A DNA stretch of 64,000 nt, from contig JAOSJU010000001.1 of NCBI GenBank assembly GCA_027493945.1, positions 2,786,484 through 2,850,483 on the forward strand, in the 5' to 3' direction. This document shows positions 57,267 to 64,000 of the stretch, one piece after another (the stretch's first letter is position 1; every line of letters starts with the position of its first letter). The notes below the pieces were generated by a model that did not search any database, was not told where the DNA came from, and was given only the letters and a program-made list of their open reading frames with translations. The DNA is from Burkholderiaceae bacterium. GTDB lineage: Bacteria; Pseudomonadota; Gammaproteobacteria; Burkholderiales; Burkholderiaceae_E. Position numbers and translations under genes: made by a program.

Positions 57267-58454
57267 ATGCGCCACACCACCGACGACCTGCGTATCCGCG
57301 AGATCAAGGAGCTCGCGCCTCCCTCACACCTGCTTCGCGAGTTCCCGATCAGCGACCGCGCGGCCACCACGACCTACGCCGCGCGCCGGGCGATCCACCG
57401 CGTGCTGCACGGCATGGACGACCGTCTGGTGGTGATCGTGGGACCCTGCTCGATCCACAACCCGGCGGCGGCGCGCGAATACGCCGGCCGGCTTCGCGGC
57501 GAGCGCGATCGCCTGGCCGCCGACCTGGAAATCGTGATGCGCGTCTATTTCGAGAAGCCGCGCACCACGGTGGGCTGGAAAGGCCTGATCAACGACCCCG
57601 ACCCGGACGACAGCTTCGACATCAACAAGGGGTTGCGCACCGCCCGTGAATTGCTGCTCGACATCAACGAGCTGGGCCTGCCCGCGGGCACCGAGTTCCT
57701 CGACATGATCACGCCGCAATACATCGCCGACCTGATCGCGTGGGGAGCGATCGGCGCGCGCACCACCGAGTCGCAGGTGCACCGCGAACTGGCCTCCGGG
57801 CTGTCGTGTCCGGTCGGGTTCAAGAACGGCACCGACGGCAACCTGAAGATCGCGCTCGATGCGATCAAGGCCGCCTCGCAGCCGCACCATTTCCTGTCGG
57901 TCACCAAGGGCGGACATTCGGCGATCGTCTCGACCAATGGCAACGAGGACTGCCACATGATCCTGCGAGGCGGGCGCAAGCCGAACTACGATGCGGCCAG
58001 CGTCGAGGCGGCCTGCCGCGAGGCGGCGGCCGCAGCTCTGGCATGTCGGCTGATGATCGACGCCAGCCACGGCAACAGCCAGAAGAAGCCCGAGAACCAG
58101 CCCGCGGTCGTCGCGGCGATCGCCGCCCAACTGGCCGCGGGTGACACGCGCATCTGCGGCACGATGATCGAGAGCCACCTGCAGGCGGGCCGCCAGGACC
58201 TGGTGCATGGCAAGCCGCTGGTCTACGGCCAGAGCATCACCGATGCCTGCATCGGCTGGGACGACACGGTGGCGGTGCTGGACATGCTGGCCGAAGCGGT
58301 GCGGGCGCGGCGGCTGAAGGCCGAGGTAGGAACGGCCGGCTCGCGCCGCGAGCCCGCCACCCGTCGGGAAAACGCCGACGCGCAACTGCTGCCGCCCCGG
58401 GCGCGCCCCGGGTCGCGCGGTTTGCATGCTATAACCGTCGAAAAATGGAGGTAG
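57267..58454 (+). CDS. aroG: 3-deoxy-7-phosphoheptulonate (DAHP) synthase, class I AroG-like
   Basis: It condenses phosphoenolpyruvate and erythrose-4-phosphate, the committed step of aromatic amino-acid synthesis. The segments RAATTTYAARRAIHRVLHG, VIVGPCSIHNPAAAREYA, MRVYFEKPRTTVGWKG, EFLDMITPQYIADLIAWGAIGARTTESQ, GFKNGTDGN and DASHGNSQKKPENQ are those of AroG/AroF/AroH-type enzymes. The family normally ends soon after AVRARR; here the frame runs about 48 residues further with no family similarity. Removing one G near 58311 would place a stop at 58314-58316, so a C-terminal indel is suspected. The leader suggests control by phenylalanine or tyrosine. Confidence 0.92.
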   Translation: MRHTTDDLRIREIKELAPPSHLLREFPISDRAATTTYAARRAIHRVLHGMDDRLVVIVGPCSIHNPAAAREYAGRLRGERDRLAADLEIVMRVYFEKPRTTVGWKGLINDPDPDDSFDINKGLRTARELLLDINELGLPAGTEFLDMITPQYIADLIAWGAIGARTTESQVHRELASGLSCPVGFKNGTDGNLKIALDAIKAASQPHHFLSVTKGGHSAIVSTNGNEDCHMILRGGRKPNYDAASVEAACREAAAAALACRLMIDASHGNSQKKPENQPAVVAAIAAQLAAGDTRICGTMIESHLQAGRQDLVHGKPLVYGQSITDACIGWDDTVAVLDMLAEAVRARRLKAEVGTAGSRREPATRRENADAQLLPPRARPGSRGLHAITVEKWR

Positions 58455-58456
58455 CC

Positions 58457-59050
58457 ATGGAAGCGGTCAAGGGCGGCAGCGCGCCCCAGGCATCGGCGAC
58501 CGCGGCCGGCTCGGCCAGGCGAACACCGCACGAGCGGCTGCTCGCCCTCGGCCTGCGGCCGGTCGGTCGGGCCAGCGAATTCGCGGATCAGATCCACGGG
58601 CTGATGGCCCAGACGCCATTGTTCTCGGGGCTCGACATCCACGAGACGCGCAAGCTCGGCGGGTTCATGTACGTCTACGAGGCGCCTCCCGGCGTCACGA
58701 TCATCAACGAGGGCGAAGCGGGCGACTTCATGATGCTGCTGATGCAGGGCATGGTCGACGTGCTGCGCCGCAACCGCTACAACTACCCGTCACGGATCGC
58801 CGTGGCGCACTCGGGGCACTCGCTCGGCGAGATGTCGATGTTCGACGGCGAGCCGCGCTTCGCCTCGTGCGTCACGCTGGAGAACAGCCGCATCGCCGTG
58901 CTCACCCGCGACTCGCTGATGCTGGTGCTCAGTGAGGAGCCGAAGCTGGGCAACAAGATCCTGCTGAAGCTGGTGCAGTTGCTGTCGGAGCGGCTGCGCC
59001 AGACCAGCGCGAAGCTGGTCTCGTACCTCGAAGCCGCGCGCGACACCTAG
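58457..59050 (+). CDS. Cyclic nucleotide-binding domain protein
   Basis: About 197 residues from ATG 58457, chosen because GGAGGT lies just upstream; the upstream ATG 58445 forms part of that site. A polar N-terminal stretch of about 45 residues precedes one CNB domain (residues about 55-180) with LFSGLDIHETRKLGGFM, the phosphate-binding-cassette-like segment GEMSMFDGEPRFASCVTLE and a C-terminal helix. No helix-turn-helix follows, so it is not a Crp/Fnr transcription factor. The conserved Arg that contacts the cyclic nucleotide phosphate is arguably present (EPRFAS). Its function is unknown. The stop overlaps the end of the adenosyltransferase gene. Confidence 0.75.
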   Translation: MEAVKGGSAPQASATAAGSARRTPHERLLALGLRPVGRASEFADQIHGLMAQTPLFSGLDIHETRKLGGFMYVYEAPPGVTIINEGEAGDFMMLLMQGMVDVLRRNRYNYPSRIAVAHSGHSLGEMSMFDGEPRFASCVTLENSRIAVLTRDSLMLVLSEEPKLGNKILLKLVQLLSERLRQTSAKLVSYLEAARDT

Positions 59051-59598
59051 CGCGGGCGCCCCTTCTGCCACATCACGTCGGCGACGCCGGCCTCGCGGTT
59101 GAGCACGCGCGCGAGCACGAACAGCAGGTCGGACAGCCGGTTCACGTATTGGCGGCAGACGGGCCTGACCGCCTCGTCGCGCCCCAGCGCGACGATCGCG
59201 CGCTCGGCGCGCCGGCACACGGTGCGCGCCACGTGGGCGAGCGCCGCCTGGCGCGAGCCTCCCGGCAACACGAACTCCTGCAGTCGCGGCAGGTCGGCGT
59301 TGTACTTTTCGAGGAGCCCGTCGAGGCGTGTGAGGCGCGTCTCCGGCAGGTTTTCCAGCCCCGGAATGCACAGCTCGCCGCCGAGGTCGAAGAGATCGTG
59401 CTGGATGTCGGTGAGCGCGGTGCGCACGCCGTCGGGCAAGGCCTCGACCTGCAGCAGGCCGATCGCGGAGTTCAGTTCGTCCACGCTGCCGATCGCGTCG
59501 ATGCGCCGGCTGTCCTTGCCGGTGCGGCTGCCGTCGCCGAGGCCGGTCGAGCCGTCGTCGCCGGTGCGGGTGGCGATCTTCGAAAGTCTGAATCCCAT
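59047..59598 (-). CDS. Cob(I)yrinic acid a,c-diamide / cobalamin adenosyltransferase (PduO/ATR type)
   Basis: A 183-residue ATP:corrinoid adenosyltransferase of the PduO/MMAB class. The N-terminal ATP loop is IATRTGDDGSTGLGDG; next come RIDAIGSVDELNSAIGLL, IQHDLFDLGGELCIPG and the C-terminal RRAERAIVALG and YVNRLSDLLFVLARVLN. It makes adenosylcobalamin for B12-dependent mutases or reductases. Its ATG at 59598 is the first in frame. It is convergent with the CNB gene (four-base overlap) and divergent from the FAD dehydrogenase gene. Confidence 0.9.
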   Translation of the reverse strand: MGFRLSKIATRTGDDGSTGLGDGSRTGKDSRRIDAIGSVDELNSAIGLLQVEALPDGVRTALTDIQHDLFDLGGELCIPGLENLPETRLTRLDGLLEKYNADLPRLQEFVLPGGSRQAALAHVARTVCRRAERAIVALGRDEAVRPVCRQYVNRLSDLLFVLARVLNREAGVADVMWQKGRPR

Positions 59599-59727
59599 GG
59601 GCGGCTCCGTCGGGGGCAAGCGATGGCGCAGTGTACCGCCGGGGTCATTACCGACGTCGCGAGGCACGGTTTCGCGCCGGCGCGCGCGCCGGGCCGATCT
59701 ACAATCGCGAGGACCCCGGAGCCATCG

Positions 59728-61141
59728 ATGAACCACCCGCAAGCCTTTCCCGCGAGCCTGAAGCGCCCGCTGCCCGACACCCTGGCGGACGCGCTGCGCG
59801 CGCGCTTCGGCGAGCGCTTCAGCACCGCCGCCGCGGTGCGCGAGCACCACGGTCGCGACGAATCGCCGTTTCCGCCCACGCCGCCCGACGCGGTGGTGTT
59901 CGCGCATTCCACCGGGGAAGTCGCCGAGGTCGTCGCGCAGTGCCGCGTGCACAAGGTGCCGCTGATCCCCTACGGCGTCGGCTCGTCGCTCGAAGGGCAC
60001 CTGCTGGCGGTGCACGGCGGCGTGTCGATCGACGTGTCGCAGATGAACCGGGTGCTGGCGGTCAATCCCGAAGACCTCACCGTGACCGTGCAGGCCGGCG
60101 TGACGCGCAAGCAGCTCAACGAGGAACTGAAATCCACCGGGCTGTTCTTCCCGATCGACCCGGGCGCCGACGCGAGCCTGGGCGGCATGGCGGCGACGCG
60201 CGCCTCGGGCACGAATGCGGTGCGCTACGGCACGATGAAGGAGAACGTGCTCGGGCTCACCGTGGTCACCGCCGAGGGCAAGGTGGTGCGCACCGCGCGC
60301 CGCGCGAAGAAGTCGTCGGCGGGCTACGACCTCACGCGGCTCTTCGTGGGGTCCGAGGGCACGCTTGGCGTGATCACCGAGGTCACCGTCCGGCTCTATC
60401 CGGTGCCCGAGGCGATCTCGGCGGCGGTGGTCAGCTTCCCGAGCCTCGCGCAGGCGATCGATGCGGTGATCCAGATCATCCAGCTGGGCGTGCCGGTGGC
60501 TCGCTGCGAATACGTCTGCGAGCACGCGATTCGCGCGATCAACGCCTACAGCCACACCACGCTGCGCGAGGCGCCGACGCTGTTCTTCGAGTTCCACGGC
60601 AGCGAGTCGTCGGTGAAGGAGCAGGCCGAAACCGCGCAGCAGATCGCGCGCGAGCACGGCGGCCAGGACTTCGAATGGGCCACGCGCCCCGAGGACCGCA
60701 CGCGGCTGTGGACGGCGCGGCACAACGCGTACTTCGCCGGCATCCAGGTGCGCCCGGGCAGCCGCGCGGTCACCACCGACACCTGCGTGCCGATCTCGCG
60801 ACTGAGCGAGTCGATCACCGGCGCGCAGCGCATTCTCGACACCGCCAGTTTCCCGACGCTGATCGTCGGCCACGTCGGCGACGGCAACTTCCACGCGATG
60901 CTGGTCATCGACCCGGACGACCCGGAAGGAGCTGGCCGAGGCCGAGCGCCTGAACGACGCGATCGTGCGCCTGGCGCTGTCGATGGACGGCACCTGCACC
61001 GGCGAGCACGGCGTCGGCCTGCACAAGATCGGATTCCTCGAGGAGGAGGCGGGCGACGACGCGCTCGACCTGATGCGCCGGATCAAGCGTGCGCTCGATC
61101 CCGACGGCATCATGAATCCGGGGAAGATCTTCCGGATGTGA
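59728..61141 (+). CDS. FAD-linked D-lactate/glycolate-type dehydrogenase, one frameshift
   Basis: About 470 residues. The FAD_binding_4 domain has PLIPYGVGSSLEGHLLA and LGGMAATRASGTNAVRYGTM, then SSAGYDLTRLFVGSEGTLGVITEV. The C-terminal domain has VGHVGDGNFHAMLVIDP. The frame breaks around 60924-60925; removing one G gives DDPKELAEAERLNDAIV, followed by TCTGEHGVGLHKI and IMNPGKIFRM with stop 61139-61141. The layout suits a mitochondrial-type D-lactate dehydrogenase (DLD/LDHD) or GlcD. A second, different FAD dehydrogenase occurs at the left end of the window. Confidence 0.85.
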
Positions 61142-61231
61142 AACAACAAGCCGGCGCTCGAGGAGGCGGTGCCGGTCGTCACCGCCGATCCGGTGTTCCG
61201 GAAGTACGGCGTGCGGCGCATCTGGCGGTAG
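61142..61231 (+). other. Orphan in-frame tail after the dehydrogenase stop
   Basis: After the TGA of the dehydrogenase the same frame stays open for 29 codons to a TAG at 61229-61231, encoding a plausible protein-like tail (ADPVFRKYGVRRIWR at its end). I do not recognise it. It may be chance, a fragment of a lost gene, or a natural C-terminus joined by another indel. Confidence 0.3.
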
Positions 61232-61245
61232 GGCGCACGCCGGGT

Positions 61246-62028
61246 TCACCGGTGCAGGATCTGGCTCAGGAACTGCCTCGTGCGCTCGTTCTTCGGCGCC
61301 TCGAAGAAGCGCCCCGGCTCGTCCTGCTCGACGATCTCGCCGCGGTCCATGAAGATCACGCGGTCGGCGACCGCCTTGGCGAAGCCCATCTCGTGGGTGA
61401 CGCACAGCATCGTCATGCCTTCGCCGGCCAGCATGATCATCGTGTCGAGCACCTCCTTGACCATCTCCGGGTCGAGCGCCGAGGTCGGCTCGTCGAACAG
61501 CATGATCGACGGGTTCATGCACAGCGCGCGCGCGATCGCCACGCGCTGCTGCTGGCCGCCGGAGATCTGGCCCGGGTACTTGCCCGCGAGCTCGGCGATG
61601 TGCACCCGCCCGAGATAGCGCATCGCGGTCGCCTGCGCCTCGGCCACCGGCTTCTTGAGCACCCAGACCGGCGCCAGCGTGCAGTTCTGCAGCACCGTGA
61701 GGTGCGGGAACAGGTTGAAGTGCTGGAACACCATGCCGACCGTGGAGCGCACCTTGTCGATGTTCTTCAGGTTGTCGGTGAGCTCGATGCCGTTGACCAC
61801 GATGCGGCCCTGCTGGTGGGGCTCGAGCCGGTTGATGCAGCGGATCAGCGTCGACTTGCCCGAGCCCGAAGGCCCGCAGATCACGATGCGCTCGCCGCGC
61901 TCGACGCGCAGGTCGACGTTCCTGAGCACCTGGAACTCGCCGAACCACTTTGCCAGGCCCTCGATCAGGATCGCAGGCGCCGCGGACGCCGCGGCGTCGG
62001 CGGAAGCGGCTCGCGTGGTGTCGCCCAT
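61246..62028 (-). CDS. aapP: Polar amino-acid ABC transporter ATP-binding protein (AapP/GltL-like)
   Basis: A 260-residue ATPase with Walker [15 protein letters not shown]-loop [13 protein letters not shown], signature [15 protein letters not shown], Walker [15 protein letters not shown] and switch VTHEMGFA. This is the glutamine/general L-amino-acid uptake subfamily (PAAT). It is the last gene of the operon aapQ-aapM-aapP on the minus strand. The substrate-binding protein (aapJ) would lie to the right of the window. Confidence 0.93.
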   Translation of the reverse strand: MGDTTRAASADAAASAAPAILIEGLAKWFGEFQVLRNVDLRVERGERIVICGPSGSGKSTLIRCINRLEPHQQGRIVVNGIELTDNLKNIDKVRSTVGMVFQHFNLFPHLTVLQNCTLAPVWVLKKPVAEAQATAMRYLGRVHIAELAGKYPGQISGGQQQRVAIARALCMNPSIMLFDEPTSALDPEMVKEVLDTMIMLAGEGMTMLCVTHEMGFAKAVADRVIFMDRGEIVEQDEPGRFFEAPKNERTRQFLSQILHR

Positions 62029-62047
62029 TTGCGTTCTCCGTGCGTGC

Positions 62048-63091
62048 TCAGCGGTGCTCGCCGCGCGCGAGGTCGCGCTCGAGCCACTGGCTGTATTTCG
62101 ACATCGCGAAGCAGAAGACCCAGTAGACGACGATCGAGAACAGGAAGGCCTCGATGAAGTACTTCTTCCACGAGAAGTCGGTCTCGACCGACTTCTTCAC
62201 CGCGTAGGCGAAGTCGTAGATCGCGATGATCACCACCAGCGAGGTGTCCTTGAACAGCGCGATGAAGCTGTTGACGATCGACGGGATCGCCACCCGCAGC
62301 GCCTGCGGCAAAATCACCAGCGCCATCGCTTTCCAGTAGGACAGGCCGAGCGCCTCGGCCGCCTCGTACTGGCCGCGCGGCACCGCCTCCAGGCCGCCGC
62401 GCACCGCCTCGGCGAGGTAGGCCGCGACGAACAGGATGATCGCGATCTGCGCGCGCAGCAGCTGCTCGATGCGCATGCCCTCGGGCAGGAACAGCGCGAA
62501 CATCACCGAGGCCATGAACAGCACGGTGATCAGCGGCACACCGCGCACGACCTCGATGTAGATGACCGACAGCGAGCGCACCATCGGCAGCTGCGAACGC
62601 CGGCCCAGTGCAAGCAGCACGCCCAGCGGAAACGCGAACGCGACGCCGAAGATCGCCAGGATCAGCGTGACCGGCAGCCCGCCCCACTGCTCGGTGCGCA
62701 CCGGCACGAGCCCGGCGCCACCGCCCATCAGCCAGAACGAGACGACGATGCCCAGCGCCCAGACCGCGGCGAGCCAGGGCCGCCAGGCACGCCGCATCGC
62801 CGACACCACGAGCAGGGCGCACAGCACGGCGATCACGATCGCGGGCCGCCATTGCTGTTCGTACGGATAGACCGCGAACAGCATGAAGCGGAACTTCTCC
62901 GTGACCACCGCCCAGCAGGCGCCCTGGCCGCGCACCGCGTCGCAGGCCGAGGCCGGGGCATGGCCCCAGACCGCGTCGAAGAACAGCCAGCGCAGCGCCG
63001 GCGGCAGCGCCCAGCCGAGCAGCGCAAGCATCGCGATCGTCATCGCCGCGTTGGCCGGCGACGAGAACAGGTTGGCGCGGAGCCAGCTCAT
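62048..63091 (-). CDS. aapM: Amino-acid ABC transporter permease (AapM-like)
   Basis: A 347-residue permease, longer than simple HisM-type subunits, as is usual for AapM. Several N-terminal helices precede the conserved PAAT permease core [50 protein letters not shown] (EAA loop) and LKDTSLV-like [12 protein letters not shown]. Membrane component of a general L-amino-acid uptake system. It is 19 bases upstream of aapP. Confidence 0.9.
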   Translation of the reverse strand: MSWLRANLFSSPANAAMTIAMLALLGWALPPALRWLFFDAVWGHAPASACDAVRGQGACWAVVTEKFRFMLFAVYPYEQQWRPAIVIAVLCALLVVSAMRRAWRPWLAAVWALGIVVSFWLMGGGAGLVPVRTEQWGGLPVTLILAIFGVAFAFPLGVLLALGRRSQLPMVRSLSVIYIEVVRGVPLITVLFMASVMFALFLPEGMRIEQLLRAQIAIILFVAAYLAEAVRGGLEAVPRGQYEAAEALGLSYWKAMALVILPQALRVAIPSIVNSFIALFKDTSLVVIIAIYDFAYAVKKSVETDFSWKKYFIEAFLFSIVVYWVFCFAMSKYSQWLERDLARGEHR

Positions 63092-63113
63092 CGTGTCGTC
63101 GCCGCGCCGGTGT

Positions 63114-64000
63114 TCAGCGCTCGACCAGGCGCGTGCGCGCCGCGTACCAGTTCATCAGCAGCGAGATCGCCGGGCTGATGCTCAGGTAGACCGCCATCAG
63201 GATCGCGATCGCCTCGATCGCCTGCCCGGTCTGGTTCATCGTCGTGTTGGCTACCGCTACCAGGTCGGGGTAGCCGATCGCGACCGCCAGCGACGAGTTC
63301 TTGGTGAGATTCAGGTACTGGCTGGTGAGTGGCGGAATGATCACGCGCAGCGCCTGCGGCATCGTCACCAGGCGCAGGCGCTGGCCCGGTTTCAGGCCGA
63401 GCGCGATCGCCGCCTCGGTCTGGCCGTGCGGCACCGACAGGATTCCGCCGCGCACCACCTCGGCGATGAAGGCCGCGGTGTAGGTGGACAGGCCGACCAG
63501 CAACGCGATGAACTCGGGCGACAGCGATCGCCCGCCCTGGAAATCGAAGCCTCCGAGTTGCGGCACGTCGAGCCCGGTGGGCGCGCCGCCGGCCAGCCAG
63601 GCGGCGGCCGGCAGCAGCACCAGCAGCGCCGCCGAAGGCCAGAACACCGGCCACTGCGCGCCGGTCGCGCGCTGGTGGCGCGCGGCGAGCGTGCGCCACG
63701 CGAAGACCAGCGCGATGGCGGCGGCGAACGCCCAGCCTGCCGCACTCCAGCCGGGCGCGGCTTGCGGCCATGCGTAGCGCAGGCCGCGCTGGCTCAGGAA
63801 CGCCAGGTCGCCGAAGGCGATCGCCTCGCGCACCGGCGGCAGCAACTCGGTGATCAGCCCGTACCAGACGAACAGCTGCAGCAGCAGCGGAATGTTGCGC
63901 AGGAACTCCACGTACGCGGACGCCAGGCGCGCCACCAGCCAGTTCGACGACAGACGCGCGATGCCGACCAGCGTGCCGATGACGCTCGCGGCGACGATGC
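63114..64000 (-). CDS. aapQ: Amino-acid ABC transporter permease (AapQ-like), N-terminus beyond the window
   Basis: At least 295 codons; the frame is open to the right edge, so the true start is outside. The core AYVEFLRNIPLLLQLFVWYG, FIAEVVRGGILSVPHGQTEAAIALGLKPGQ (EAA loop) and LTKNSSLAVAIGYPDL are those of AapQ, the first permease of the aapJQMP system. Hydrophobic segments continue into the upstream sequence (IGTLVGIARLSSNWLVARLA), consistent with more helices to the right. Stop at 63114, 22 bases before aapM. Confidence 0.9.
   Translation of the reverse strand, partial: IVAASVIGTLVGIARLSSNWLVARLASAYVEFLRNIPLLLQLFVWYGLITELLPPVREAIAFGDLAFLSQRGLRYAWPQAAPGWSAAGWAFAAAIALVFAWRTLAARHQRATGAQWPVFWPSAALLVLLPAAAWLAGGAPTGLDVPQLGGFDFQGGRSLSPEFIALLVGLSTYTAAFIAEVVRGGILSVPHGQTEAAIALGLKPGQRLRLVTMPQALRVIIPPLTSQYLNLTKNSSLAVAIGYPDLVAVANTTMNQTGQAIEAIAILMAVYLSISPAISLLMNWYAARTRLVER

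Overview
The window is about 64 kb of very GC-rich, densely coded bacterial chromosome. Gene content and order point to a betaproteobacterium, most likely Burkholderiales. Familiar neighbourhoods include ffh / ccsA-like / pilS-pilR / ampD; accB-accC-prmA-DUF3426-pfkB next to aroQ and a TlpA-like thioredoxin; mpl-yqiA; RNB nuclease-tonB-aroE-mtgA; ilvE beside a CHCC zinc-finger protein, with waaF nearby; and glnE / yhdP-nitrilase-tldD / aroG. No rRNA, tRNA or CRISPR was seen. The assignment is inferred from recalled synteny, not from a marker search.

Layout. 1-9602: end of a livF-type ABC ATPase, two cell-wall enzymes, a D-2-hydroxyacid (FAD) dehydrogenase, the SRP GTPase Ffh, a cytochrome c assembly protein, the PilS/PilR pilus regulators and AmpD. 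9603-10875: a non-coding stretch with a large inverted repeat, an NrdR-box-like site, an apparent 5' remnant of nrdB and a strong terminator. 10876-14041: histone H1-like protein, then yggT and yggU separated by an IS1182-like element. 14020-20820: sugar/adenosine kinase, DUF3426, prmA, accC, accB, aroQ, tlpA and a conserved protein, all on the minus strand. 20856-29630: peptidoglycan recycling ligase, esterase, acetoacetyl-CoA reductase-like SDR, RNB exonuclease, TonB, aroE, mtgA and mgtE on the plus strand. 29674-34757: a membrane protein, a BadI-like alicyclic-ring hydrolase, moaC, a BepA-like protease and small proteins. 34867-41987: waaF and ilvE/CHCC separated by a four-gene 2-oxoacid:acceptor oxidoreductase operon that abuts a 269-bp palindromic mobile-looking element. 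42063-56983: MFS transporter, glnE, two AsmA-like envelope giants (YhdP and a DUF748 protein), nitrilase, tldD and an SDR. 57098-64000: an attenuator-controlled DAHP synthase, a cyclic-nucleotide-binding protein, a cobalamin adenosyltransferase, an FAD-linked lactate/glycolate-type dehydrogenase and an aap-type polar amino-acid ABC transporter running off the right edge.

Metabolic reading. The BadI-like hydrolase and the 2-oxoacid oxidoreductase, whose subunits recall phenylglyoxylate or pyruvate:acceptor oxidoreductases, suggest some anaerobic or micro-oxic aromatic/alicyclic acid metabolism on top of standard aerobic housekeeping.

Quality warning. At least seventeen otherwise well-conserved genes are broken by single-base indels. 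Seven of these fall at the same hexamer, ACCTGG/CCAGGT, where the central T/A is lost or doubled; others sit in G runs. The most economical explanation is uncorrected base-calling error at a methylated CCWGG-type site, not mass gene decay. Frameshifted genes are therefore annotated over their full span.
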